Part shown: one piece after another, positions 31,497 to 41,935 of the stretch | Position numbering within the stretch: the first letter of the stretch is position 1 | Layout of the letters: each line of letters begins with the position of its first letter | Assembly: GCA_019828595.1 (NCBI GenBank) | Contig: JAHQRK010000012.1 | Span: forward strand, 1,736,001-1,800,000 | Reading direction: 5' to 3' | DNA from: Aphanomyces cochlioides | Lineage: Eukaryota; Oomycota; Saprolegniomycetes; Saprolegniales; Verrucalvaceae | DNA length: 64,000 bases | The notes under the pieces: model-generated | Database searches by the model: none | Told to the model about the DNA's origin: nothing | What the model saw: only the letters and a program-made list of their open reading frames with translations | Program-made: the position numbers and the translations under genes

Positions 31497-32333
31497 TCAA
31501 CTGTCGCCAGCGAAAGTATCGCCACCAGAGTCGCCGAAAAAGGAATAACCACCAGTGTCTCCAGAAAATGTGTTGCCGCTGTCGTAGCTTGACTGGTAAG
31601 TGTGGGAGGTTGTATGATGAGACGTTGGTGGCACGTAGACCCAGGGTTGATATGAAGCGTCAGGCTGGATTTGGCGACCACAATGTGCGGGCTGGCTTGC
31701 ACGACCTGCCTTTGCATTTTCGGACACTCTTGGGTCGGCTGATCTTGGGATGGAGCCATACACCGTTTGCGTCGTTGGTGTCGCACTCATGGGTTTCACA
31801 AGGCGAACATTCCCCGCGGGCTGGCCAATTACAACAGTTTTTTCTTGTTGGGAAGCACTTGACTCAATTCCCTTGCTGATGGGGTCGGGTGCCGTTTCTT
31901 TCGCAGTAACAGCATTGCTTGTTTTAACTGGGCGAACGTCCTGCGCTGACCAAGTGGGCCGGGAATATCTCGCAAGGCGAGGATCATGTTCATAATATTT
32001 CTGTCTACGACAGCAACGGCACAAGAGAAAGGCACCAAGACAGATGAGAAGTACAAATACCATGCTTGTAACCGCACCATTGGGCTTGTCACTACCAGAG
32101 GGGAGTACTGGATCATGGTTTGCCTTACATAGACAGTGGTCCGAAGACGATGCACAGTAGGCAGCGGCAGGACAGCAACAAGTCTTTCCAGCCACGACAC
32201 CGCACGATTGACCAGGTGCACCTCGATAGGCTGCAGTGCATTCGCCAAATGACACGCACGCTTTACAGTCAGCCCTGACAAAGCTCACGCACACGAGGCC
32301 AAGCAGTACCAGCATACAGGTGGTCGATTTCAT
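31497..32333 (-). CDS. Type I membrane protein with ten-cysteine ectodomain, member 1 (278 aa)
   Basis: Signal peptide (MKSTTCMLVLLGLVCVSFVRA) followed by a compact ectodomain with ten cysteines in the family order DC..C...GEC..AYRGAPGQSCG..AGKTCCCP....C......CLC. A transmembrane helix (SMVFVLLICLGAFLL) ends in a Cys/Arg stop-transfer (CRCCRRQ). The cytoplasmic tail is about 160 residues and ends in repeated Gly/Asp/Phe units (FSGDTGG, FFGDSGGDTFAGDS). Three relatives lie at 46.5, 50.5 and 55.5 kb, all on the minus strand. I do not recognise a named family. The layout suggests a small cell-surface protein with a palmitoylatable juxtamembrane Cys cluster. The 3' LTR of the retrotransposon begins 338 bp upstream of the start. 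Confidence 0.82.
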   Translation of the reverse strand: MKSTTCMLVLLGLVCVSFVRADCKACVSFGECTAAYRGAPGQSCGVVAGKTCCCPAAAYCASSSDHCLCKANHDPVLPSGSDKPNGAVTSMVFVLLICLGAFLLCRCCRRQKYYEHDPRLARYSRPTWSAQDVRPVKTSNAVTAKETAPDPISKGIESSASQQEKTVVIGQPAGNVRLVKPMSATPTTQTVYGSIPRSADPRVSENAKAGRASQPAHCGRQIQPDASYQPWVYVPPTSHHTTSHTYQSSYDSGNTFSGDTGGYSFFGDSGGDTFAGDS

Positions 32334-32670
32334 CTTCGTAATTGCGAAATGACGAACATGAAAGCCTTCCGTGTTTGCTTCCTATGTTCGGAAGGCCTTG
32401 GTCGTCGATTATTCGCTCGAGACACTGTTGCGAGTACGTAAAAACAATCGTGATCGGCTGAATTTTTTCAGAACCTCCAAGCTCGTCTCCATTCTGCAAC
32501 TTCACAAGTCGTACGCGTTGTGTCTTCTTCTGGCATGGTAAGAGATATTAATGTTGATGAATACAATGTAGTTTAAGCACCAAAGACATGGGCCCTTTGG
32601 CGACAAACGATGTTGAGGAAAGATTCGGCAAATATTTCATCCGGACGACCCATTAACTGTCGGTCGGTTG

Positions 32671-33422
32671 TGTGGGATGGTCGGATCAGTGAGGTCCGAG
32701 CTTCTCGCCGCAAGAAAGGGGGGTGGAAGGTTAGAGGTCGCCTGGGGCTTTTAGGTGAGCCAGACGCGATCGGAGGAAATGGAGAGGCACCACTGTGGGC
32801 TGAAAGTCCGCAGTAGTTGACTGCTGCTGGGGGAGAGGACGGTGGGGAGGACCGGGAAGGGAGTTGGTTGCTCGGTTGCCCACGAGCTGCGCCTAGCGTT
32901 GACTGGCGTTGGTAAGGGCGATTGACGGTGCGGGTTTTCGACAGACCCACGGAACTCCTGCAAACTTCTTGGCGCTTAAACTCTCTCGACGGGACGTCAC
33001 AAACTTAGAGGTTCATTCAACGCCAGCCAAAAAGAGCTCTGAAAAACTAACTACTCTTCTCTTTGCTACTCCTAACCTCGCACGCAAGCTTCGCAATTGC
33101 TCTGTCCTTGCTCCTCGATTGGTCTCCTAGTCTTGGTCATTCTCGCAATTGGCCATAAGTCGCCATGACACACCACTGCAGGCTGTCTTGCACCGCCTTC
33201 CGTCTGGTCGGCCCATCTTCATTGGTGGGCAATGCGCTGGCTCGCTGCAACCGGCCTTTTCCACTCGTGCTGCGCACGGCTTGGTCGAAATTCGCACACA
33301 ATCAAGCACCGAAATCCACTCGCCGTCCACTGTGATTGGCGCTCGCATGCCAGTAAGATCTCTTCTCCGTGTGTCGGACGTGCGTTGGATCGGTTACGCG
33401 AGTGGTGGCTCGCTTTGCCACA
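32671..33422 (-). repeat. 3' LTR of the Ty3/gypsy-type element (left on the plus strand)
   Basis: 752 bp, TGTGGGATGG to TTTGCCACA. A weak purine tract (AGGGGTGG on the minus strand) lies at the internal edge as a possible polypurine tract. The only difference from the other LTR that I detect is G versus A near 32953 (CCCACGGAAC against CCCACAGAAC). Confidence 0.9.
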
Positions 33423-33523
33423 AACCACCCCTGGCAGCTCGTGACACCACGGGCACAAACGGCTGCCAACCGACGAGTGACACTCGTTGGGCTTCGTTCC
33501 CTTGGTTCACAAGCGCTTTTGAT

Positions 33524-34327
33524 ATGGAGGTCAGCTTCAACAGTCATCGCCCACACTCGTATCTGTCAAGCGACTCTTCGGATCTCGAGCCAAAGCGATC
33601 GTTCACCGCCAATCGTAAGCCACAAGTCGTGCGCCGCAAGGACAAGATCATTCGAGACAAAATGAGTCAATCGCTACCATCGCCACCACCGGCCGATTCG
33701 TCGCTACAAGGGCCAGGTTCGCCACAAGATGTTTCGTCGGTAGCACCGCTTCCCGGGATTTTCTTGGTGTCGGACAAACTGGGGGACCATGCCGTCAACT
33801 CGCCGGAGCATTCTCCACTGCCACAGGACAACGAGTCCGATGATGAGGCTCCGTTTGATGCGAGCACTCCTGGGCCGTTCAGCAGCGACCCCATCGAGGA
33901 GCTCAAAACCCAGGTCAACCACATCAATCACATTCTGGCACGGATTGACAAGCAGGATGCGGCCATCATTGAGATGAATGAGCGAGTGGCTACACAAACC
34001 ACCGCCGCGGAGCAGCTCAACAGCCGACTCACTCGACAAAAGGCATCCGTTGACAATGTAGCAAACAGTGTGGTTCAATATGGGCGAGCTGTGGTCAAGC
34101 TCGCGGCCGACTTGGACAACCTTCGACTTGCGGTGCAATCGCAAGGGCGCTCGCCACGCCGTCGTCCAGACATCGAACTGTGCGGCATGTTAACAAACAA
34201 AGGCCATCCTTGTCGCAACTCCTTGGCGCGCTGTCCATATCGTCGCTCTGGGATGCATCCGGCCCAGCCAACTGACAGTCCATCATCCTCACAGACCGAA
34301 TCTTCACCAGACGAGCCAACGGAATAG
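33524..34327 (+). CDS. Retroelement opposite-strand ORF 1: coiled-coil protein with Cys-rich end (267 aa)
   Basis: Read on the strand opposite to gag-pol, just inside the left LTR. The frame is open from an ATG inside the LTR (33149), but ATG 33524 is the first internal start. The N-terminus is Ser/Pro-rich and acidic. Residues about 125-215 form a coiled coil (IEELKTQVNHINHILARI, AEQLNSRLTRQ). The C-terminus has the pattern CGMLTNKGHPCRNSLARC, a short Cys motif of the zinc-binding kind, then a Ser/Thr/Pro tail. No enzyme motif is visible. It is intact although pol is not. It may be a structural, nucleic-acid-binding or regulatory protein. Its promoter could lie in the LTR if that acts in both directions. 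Confidence 0.6.
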   Translation: MEVSFNSHRPHSYLSSDSSDLEPKRSFTANRKPQVVRRKDKIIRDKMSQSLPSPPPADSSLQGPGSPQDVSSVAPLPGIFLVSDKLGDHAVNSPEHSPLPQDNESDDEAPFDASTPGPFSSDPIEELKTQVNHINHILARIDKQDAAIIEMNERVATQTTAAEQLNSRLTRQKASVDNVANSVVQYGRAVVKLAADLDNLRLAVQSQGRSPRRRPDIELCGMLTNKGHPCRNSLARCPYRRSGMHPAQPTDSPSSSQTESSPDEPTE

Positions 34328-34416
34328 CCATCATAGTCAATTCTCTGAGCAACGCGACATCTTCTTTCTTCTTCATTTCCCTTTTCACCATCGTTGTCGC
34401 TCATCTTCCTCCGGCC

Positions 34417-34932
34417 ATGGCTCTCAACAACCAAAACAACACTGATCGGATGCACCAAGTGATCGCAGCGGCCAACCAGCAGCTGGGACAGGCGCTTCGA
34501 ACCCTTCACACCCACCTGGACGACCACAAAACCAAGGTGCAAGCGCGCATTCGGGAAGCTCACCACCAGCAAAACACATTCAGCCACACAATCGCCGAAC
34601 ACGCTCAACTGTTCCGTCAGTTGCGGCACCAGATCGCGCTGAAGGACCGTAAAATCCGCCAACTGCAAGAGCGCCATACCGAGCTCGCTCAGGGTGTCAT
34701 GCGACTGAATGAGTTGCTGGCACAGCACTTGAAGCAATATCCCTTGGACCATCGCGATGCCAATCGTGACATGAGGGGGCACATGGGCGCACCATGTTTG
34801 GGGATTACGCCAGGGGATTTGCCCAACACGTCATCGTGCTCCCATTACAAAGACGAGTGCCCCTTCGGATACAGCTATCACATCGACGGCCATGGTCCTC
34901 GCATTGACTTCCCCGCGCTGCCCCTCGACTGA
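34417..34932 (+). CDS. Retroelement opposite-strand ORF 2: coiled-coil protein (171 aa)
   Basis: An uninterrupted plus-strand frame with ATG at 34417, 89 bp after ORF 1. Residues about 10-105 are strongly helical and heptad-like (QQLGQALRTLHTHLDDHKTK, LFRQLRHQIALKDRKIRQLQ). The C-terminus holds CSHYKDECPFGYSYHIDGHG, again a Cys/His cluster after a coiled coil, as in its two neighbours. It ends at 34932 with TGA. No known family is recognised. The shared plan of the three opposite-strand proteins suggests they act together or are old duplicates. Confidence 0.55.
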   Translation: MALNNQNNTDRMHQVIAAANQQLGQALRTLHTHLDDHKTKVQARIREAHHQQNTFSHTIAEHAQLFRQLRHQIALKDRKIRQLQERHTELAQGVMRLNELLAQHLKQYPLDHRDANRDMRGHMGAPCLGITPGDLPNTSSCSHYKDECPFGYSYHIDGHGPRIDFPALPLD

Positions 34933-35066
34933 TCGGCTCGCTTGACACGCTTAGAATCTTCATAGTATAATCCCATTGGCCGATAATGCAAGAGCGTTTG
35001 TAGATCGATTTCATGAGTCAGCTTGTTCGCGGATTCTGTGCACCATCCTCGCTAATCAACTGACTG

Positions 35067-36292
35067 ATGCCATCAAAGGGCTCAGACGGAGCCAAGCCAT
35101 CGGGCTCACAATCTAACCAGCTCGCACCCCAGCCAGCCGTCATGTCGACCTTTCAAGCCGCTTTGAGTATGGCCGCGTCAGAGCTCACCACCGAGCTTGG
35201 AAACCACGCTCTGCGCCTCCAAGGGGTCTTCCCTGGTGCCGCCTCTTCGTTAGCCGACCTCCCTTCGCTTGCGCACGCGGCTGTTGATACGCTTGCCAAC
35301 TCCCGGCAGCTGATCAGACGTGACGCTCGAGGGTGGATTCACGATTCGAAGACACGCCAAGAATTCATCTCCATCGCCCATTCTTTGCTGCTCAGGGGCA
35401 GCCACCAACTTGCAGCAAGCGTCCTAGCCACAGCGCAAGCGACGCAGCGAATCAGCGTTCTTGAGGAGCAAGTAGGGACCCAAGCGAATCTCATTCAACT
35501 ACAGGAGAGCCGCATTGAGGCGCAGGGGCGACAAATCGACGCGTTGGAGGCTCAGGTACTAACATCCACTCGCCCTTGTTGAGGCAATTCGTGTAGCTGA
35601 AGGCCTTGTCGGAGGCGAAGGGGACAGAGACCTCCTCAAGCATCGTTGTCGCGCCTGCCAGTGGCCAGGATCTCTCCAGCGCGGGTGTTGACCTCGGTCC
35701 ACCCATAGACACGCCACCAAGTTCACCTGTCGCGCGCATGCGCGAAGCCATTCGGGAGTCTGTAACGATCGATTCTGACGGAGTAGCCACACCGTCGGCT
35801 GACCAGGACGATGATCTCTTTGCGGCCCCCGCCTCACCCGTGGTGGAAAACTCCGATGACTCCGACTATGAGATAGTGGAGAACCCGGGAGCCGCGGCAA
35901 AGTCGTACTGGGTGTACGAGGACGAAACATCAGCAGAAGCTCAGCGCTACCGCCAAGCCATGAACGAGAAGCTGTGTGACCACCGCTACCCTGGGAAGGA
36001 AGACCGGCACTGCGCTCTACCGCTGGCGGATTGCATGGAACGTAGACTTGGCCACCACGGGGAGCAGTGTCGCTGGATCACGACGAAGCATATGGCTCGC
36101 TGCAAGGCCTCAATCAAGCAATGTTCCCAACATCATCAGTGGGCGCCGCAACCACCTCCAGGCAAATTGTATCGCCGCGAGTTTTCCACTCGCCCAAAAG
36201 GAGTCGAAGCCCGACGCTTTTTCCTATGCGAATACCGATCTTACAAGCAGGAGTTCACGGGCCCCGACAAGAAGAAACCACGCATCATCTAG
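35067..36292 (+). CDS. Retroelement opposite-strand ORF 3: spliced coiled-coil and Cys-rich protein (394 aa)
   Basis: Exons 35067-35555 and 35597-36292, joined in phase by removing a 41-nt GT-AG intron with a CTAAC-like branch word near its start. The first exon encodes an Ala/Ser-rich helical region and a coiled coil (RISVLEEQVGTQANLIQLQE, IEAQGRQIDALEAQ) that continues into exon 2 (LKALSEAKG). An acidic Ser-rich linker follows (SDDSDYEIVENPG). The C-terminal 130 residues carry Cys/His residues (CDHRYPG, HCALPLADC, HHGEQC, CKASIKQCSQHH, FFLCEYRSY), likely a zinc-binding fold. The phase-correct intron is good evidence that this strand is transcribed and spliced. The stop is at 36292, 344 bp from the convergent integrase stop. 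Confidence 0.62.
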
Positions 36293-36636
36293 CTTGAACC
36301 AACGACCAAGTTCGGGCCATCGAACTAGGAATGGAGCTTTTCGTTGTAGCATAGCGTAATGATTAATGCTCCACCATCTTGTTCGTCCAATTTTCTTCAT
36401 AAATCACATGTAATCAAATGCATAATACGCACGTTCCCATCACAAAATCAATCAATTTCCATTCCATCACCAACAATCGGGCCATTCGATCCACCTGCAC
36501 ATCACAAAGCCAACCATGCCAAAGTAATCTCAACCAAATAAAGCGTCACAAAACCTGGATAAATGTCAATGTCGGGGGCATCCAAACCGGAATCTCGGGA
36601 TATCGCGATCCATTTCAAGTACCGTTGGGCTGGGAT

Positions 36637-39600
36637 TTACGCTTGATCGTCGTCCTTCGTCTCCTCCTCTTCGATCGGGTGGAGCTCTTCCTGGACCATC
36701 ATCGCAAGCCGATCAAACCCGAGGCGCACTCGCTCAAATTCGTAAATCAGCTCAGACGGCGGGATGTTGACGAGCGCTTCCCATATCCACGGTCCACCCC
36801 GGTAAAATTGAACTTCGTACTCCTTCGTGCCTTCCGTGTATCGCACGTTTCGCACAGCCACAACTTGCGGGCGCGAGCCCAGTACATCGTCGCGGTCGGG
36901 TCGTCCACCAAGAAACGAGTCGTCGGGCAAAGCTAGTTCTTCGTCAAAGTCAATTTCCGGCACGCTTTGCAACAATTCCACTGGCCGCTCTAAGTAAACC
37001 CATCGCGGCTTCAGCCGAGAGTCGTGCACAACCGCGTGGAACCGATAGACCTTCCCCGTGTGACGCACACGAGACTCCAGTTCGCTTGAGTAATCATTGG
37101 GACGCGACAACACGCGGAAAGGGCCATGCCAGCGGTGAGCTAACTTGACTTTCACGCCGGGCTTGACCTGGTCGATGTACAGCCACACTGCATCACCCAC
37201 TTTGATGCGCTCGTCAACATTTTCAGGCAATTGCTCGTTGTGGCGACGCGCACGGTTAGCGATGGCGGCAGCCACTAAGTCTCGGTTCAGAGCATGGCAA
37301 TACACTTGTTGCTGGTGGACTTGCAATCGCCAGCGATAAGCTTCTGGCTCAGCATCCCCGCGGACTGTCCGCAGGCTCGCAGTGATCGTGGTGTGCGGGT
37401 CCCATCCGTGCATGAGAAAGAACGGAGTCTCCTTGCGCACAACCGACACGGACGTGTTCATCGCGAACACCAGTCTCTCAGCCCAGTCGTCCGAGTCTCT
37501 TTGCTTCGGATCCTGAACATAGTGCTTCACGGCACGGATCATCACTTGGATCGATCGCTCGGCAAGGCCATTTGCCTGCGGACGGTATGCAAAGGTCGGC
37601 ATCTGCCGCTGCCCCAACATCTCACAGAAATACTTGAACACGTTCGACATGAAGGAGGGGTCGCGGTCATGGCGCAGTTCGCGGCAGGCTCCAAAGCGGC
37701 GGAAAACGACTTCCTCGAAGGCGAGAGCGACTGTGTGAGCCGTTCGATTCGGTGTCGCCTTGGTCATGATGAAACCCGTGAACACGTCGGCGAAGACAAT
37801 CAACTGGGTGTTCCCTCTGAACGACAACGGCATGTCGGTTGCGGCATCCATGCACACCACATCCAATGGGCCTTCCGGGGTGAGGTTCCCAGGGCTCAAA
37901 GCTCGGAAGTTCGGCGGTGGTCCAGCCGTTTGCAAACGGCACAGTCGGCGACGTAGTCCTTCGTATCGGCGTACATTAGTCTCCAATAGAAGTGGGCTCT
38001 TGCGCGCTCATACGTCCGTTGGAACTTTGCGTGTCCACCCTGAGCGTCGTCATGACAATGAGCCAGCACCACCTTGACCAGGACTCGCGGGATCACCAGC
38101 TTCCATTGCATGCGCTCTTCGGGTGATCTCTTCGACGACCACTCGACACGGTATAGAGCCCCTCGCTCGCCTATTTCAAACTGACCGGCCAACTTGGGCA
38201 ATAGGCGACCCTCCGTCTCAGTCAGGTGGCTGACTTCGCCCCGCAAATAGCACTTAATATTCGCCAATTCTCTTTCTCGATCTTGTGCCTTGCTCACTCG
38301 GTCCAGCCTCAGTGCGGCCATTTTCTCCATCGACCTCGCTTGGAACGCCATAATCATCGGGGTTGCAGCGGCAGCGGCGGGATGCAGAAGCTCTGGCAAC
38401 AGGTTGCGTCGCTGTAGCTCTTCCAGGACCGACTCATCCAGCACTTGCCCTCCAGCGCGGTCTTGCAGCGCAAGTCCAGCCAGCAGATCAGCGGCGCCGT
38501 TCCATTCCCGCTTCACATGGTGAAATTCCACCCCAGTCGCTTGGTCCTTCAGCACACGGACCCGATCCAGGCAGTTCTGATGGGACTGTTTGCTCTGCAT
38601 CCACCCCAGTACTTGGTGGATAACCAAACGCGAGTCACCGAAATCACTGGATTTGCCAGGCTTAGACTCAAGGCACGTTCCAAGGCCGCAATCAGTCCAC
38701 TGTACTCTGCAAGGTTAACCGTCGCATCGGCGAGGACACCATTCTCTGCCCACAGCACGCTCCAACCAGGCAGCTGCCAGATCACAAAGCCGAAGCTGCC
38801 AAGTTTCTCCTTCACTTTGATAGCGCCGTCAAAGGCGACCACCACAGCCCGTTCGTCGGGGTCGAATTGGGGCAGAGCGGCTTGCCTCTGAGAGACCTGC
38901 ACATCCTTGGCTTTGTTGGGCTTGTACACGTCCATATCAGCCAAGGTTGACGCGTCTGCGGGTGCAGGATGTCCATCAAGCGAATCGGCAGGGCCCATCG
39001 TTCGTCCAATTCGACCACTTGTTCCACGCAAATCGTCCACGGCGACAAGATTGCAGCCCACGGCAGATGATCGGCTTTGCCATGCTTGTCGGCCAGGATC
39101 CATTTCAAGAGACCATGACGACTGTACACCACCAACTGCATGTTGCGCAACTCATAGTAGCAAACCTTGACGGCACGCAGCAGAGCAAGAGCCTCCTTAG
39201 CCCATTCCTCGTAACGCGGCTCGCCGCCCTTCAGAGTCCGACCACAAAACCTCACGGGATGCACGAACGGCAGCGGGCGACACCAAGCCAAGGCGTAGTT
39301 CTTCGTCCGAGATCTCGTACAGACAGCTCGCCAAAATCGAGTAATTCTCGATAAATCGGCTATAAAAATTCAGCGAGCCCAGGAACGATTGCATGTCACG
39401 GAGGCACTTCGGGAATGGCGCAGCTAGGACAGTATCGAGACTCCGTGGCCTTGCCTCCAATCCTCTGCGGGACACAACATGGCCAAGGAAATCAGTCGCA
39501 AATTTTCCGAACTTGCTCTTCAGGGCCGAGATGCTCACGCCGAAATAGGTCAAGCGCGCGAGGATACGATCGGTCAGTTCTACGATGCCATCCCACGAAT

Positions 39601-40993
39601 CAGCGCCGTCGCTTATGTCGTCGGCGAACGATGTGCCGTTGGCCGGCGGTGGAAGCCGCGATAAGTCGCATTTAAATCCCAAGGCGAACATATCCACCGG
39701 CTCGCCATCAGCATCATCGTCAGCCACCCCTGGTGGCATGTCCACAAAACCAAACAACGCGTTCGTAATCATCCGCTGGTATATCATCGGCGCATTCTTG
39801 AGTCCTTGCGCCATTCGCGTCCATTCGAAGTGGCCCAACGCGCAGATGAAGGCACTGACCTTGCGTGCCCGCTTGGTTGCACGTACGACCCAAAACCCGG
39901 ATGCGTTGTCGAGTGATAAGAACCACTGCACCGCGTGGAAATTGGCTAGCATTCCGTCCAGCGTCGTCATCGGTGACCGCATGAGTTCTTGGAGCTCGTT
40001 GATACCCCGGTAGTCGATCGGGGAGGCCCAAGGCGAATTCGAAAAGGTGATCAGCCCAAAGTCCAACAATCCTCGCAGGAGGTCAAACAGTTTCTTCAGC
40101 AGCTCCGGGCGAATGCGCCTTGCTCGTTCAGCCAGCGGCTTTGCCTCACCGACGTCGATGTCGCAGACGGCTCCCTTGGCAGGCGGCGGCAGTCCGTTAC
40201 CCGACTTGATAAAGAACTTTCGGTACTTGCGGAGGACGACTCTCATTTTCTCCTTTTCTTCATCGCTCAATTCATCCTCGCCGACGTCCAGTTGATCAGG
40301 GTCGAACGGCTCTACCTCGCGCGGCACTTCAGGGATTATGGCTAGCTGCTGCTCCAATTCTTCAGTTGACAAATCGATTCCTTCGCGCAGCATTACTTCT
40401 TTAGCCATCCGCCGCTGATCCAGGTTGTCGGGCATCGTGTCCATCAGGAAGATTGATGGTGGAGGCAGCGTGTCCCGAAAGTGGCAGGCATGGTAGCAGA
40501 AGACAGCATGCATCCTTGGCTCGGCGGCTTCCACCGGATCCAGCGGCGCTTCATGGTCGTCCACCGATTGCGTAATAGGGGGCCGTTCGTCATCCACGCC
40601 GTAGTCACCGTCGCTTTCGCAGGTTGTACGCAGTTTCCCGTCAGCAGTGAGCAAGTGTCTGGGTGACGGGGGTCGCGGTTCCTTCCAGCTGTTGTCGTCA
40701 GCTAACTCAGCCGCAGCTTCTTCCAGTCTCGCTCGGTGGTCATCGGGGTAGCTCCCTTCCCACGCTTCCGCTTTCCATGCTTGGTATCTCAAACTGCTCG
40801 TACGCACCATCGGCCGGCTAAGCGGTCGCTCGCCTTGGGCTGAGATTGCCCCGACAACAGTGTTGGCAGACAGAAACACGTTGCGTTCGCTGACGTTTGT
40901 GACCTTGTAGGCTGCTGGTTTGTCGTCGGCGTCTAACGCAGTGGTAATCCAGCGCACATCGCGATGAACCCAGTATTCCAGTGTCTCTGGCAT
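36637..40993 (-). pseudogene. Retroelement pol (RT, RNase H, integrase), frameshifted
   Basis: Read from right to left. RT frame 40993-39197: RT motif A SLDNASGFWVV and motif C SFADDIS are present, but ASPI runs directly into DYRGINE, so about 15 residues of the fingers between them are missing. RNase H frame 39291-38812 (GRTLKGGEPRYEEWAKEALA, LLKWILADKHGKADHLPW), then a second RNase-H-like module in another frame (VVAFDGAIK, NLAEYSGLIAALERAL) within 39000-38549. Frame 38627-37896: the integrase HHCC finger (HCHDDAQGGH..CAVCKR). Frame 37986-36637: integrase core (VCMDAATD, HDRDPSF, GLAERSIQ) and a chromodomain-like end (EYEVQFYRG, WIWEALVNIP). At least four frame changes separate these blocks. 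Either pol is dead or several indels are sequence errors. Confidence 0.85.
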
Positions 40994-41763
40994 TCCTCTC
41001 GCAGCTTGGGTAAAGGCACAACGATTGATTCACCGGGCGGGATGCTCGCATCGCGGTTCAGGCGCACGTAATTCATGTAACCGCGGCTGTAGCGGACCGG
41101 CTGGTCGTGCAGTTCGACGTACTCGCCTTCAGGTAGGTTCAATTCGCGACGACTCGCATCCACCATGACACCAGCGCGGAACAGGAAGTCCATCCCAAGG
41201 ATGGCGTCGAAGCCAGTGTCCCCAAAGTCGCAGACAGCGATCGGGAAAACGTAAACTAGTCCGCGACCAATGGTCAACTTGATGTCTACGATGCCTTGAG
41301 TGTTCACAACGGCGGCTCCTCCAAGGCCAGCTATATCAGTCGTCTTCGTTGTGTCCACTTTCAGGCCGAGCTTCTTGACGACCATGGGATGGATGATGCT
41401 CATGTTGGCGCCAGTATCTGCCAGGACCACCACTGCTTGGTCCATGATTTGCGCATTTAGGAATGCTTGGCGGGTCATGTCGTTCTCGATGAACGTTGTA
41501 TCTTGCCAGTGACCAAAGTGTTCGCCTTCCTTGGGCCCGTACTCGTCTGACAGCGCCACGCAGTCGGCAGCCGAGTAGAAAACAAAAGGTCTGCCGGGAA
41601 GGTTGGATGTATTCTTGGTTACTGGGGGAACTTTCAGGAAGCCAACATGGTTGGCGGCATTGGCGTCGCGTCGACTTTTGATTCTGTCTTCATTCTTGAT
41701 TGCTTCTTCAACGCTTGCCGTAACCGCTCGCTCTTGTTGTTTCCTCTTCCATCCACGAACCAC
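40933..41763 (-). CDS. Retroelement aspartic protease region (276 aa frame)
   Basis: A minus-strand frame with the retropepsin signature VVVLADTGANMSII (catalytic DTG) and the downstream ILGMDFL motif (ILG). It overlaps the RT frame by 61 nt in a different phase, so expression as part of pol would need a frameshift, or an indel has split them. The N-terminal 130 residues are a charged linker. It lies 172 nt after the gag stop across an A-rich spacer. Active as a dimer, it would process Gag and Pol. Confidence 0.8.
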   Translation of the reverse strand: MVRGWKRKQQERAVTASVEEAIKNEDRIKSRRDANAANHVGFLKVPPVTKNTSNLPGRPFVFYSAADCVALSDEYGPKEGEHFGHWQDTTFIENDMTRQAFLNAQIMDQAVVVLADTGANMSIIHPMVVKKLGLKVDTTKTTDIAGLGGAAVVNTQGIVDIKLTIGRGLVYVFPIAVCDFGDTGFDAILGMDFLFRAGVMVDASRRELNLPEGEYVELHDQPVRYSRGYMNYVRLNRDASIPPGESIVVPLPKLREECQRHWNTGFIAMCAGLPLR

Positions 41764-41935
41764 TTCAAAAAGCTCTTCGAACTCCGTCAGTAAGGTTCTG
41801 GTGGGGGCTATTTTTTATTTTCTTGGTTTTTCGATGTTTTTGGGTTTTCGTCATTTTTCAGTTTTTCTTGGTTTTTTGAGTCAGTGTGCGATGTCCGACG
41901 TCCGTCGCGGCTGGGGTATCGCGGTCCCCACGGAC

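Noticed and set aside
33149..33523. LTR-encoded N-terminal extension of retroelement opposite-strand ORF 1
   Set aside because: The same frame is open in the other LTR without the ORF. An internal ATG at 33524 gives a simpler model, though a start in the LTR cannot be excluded.
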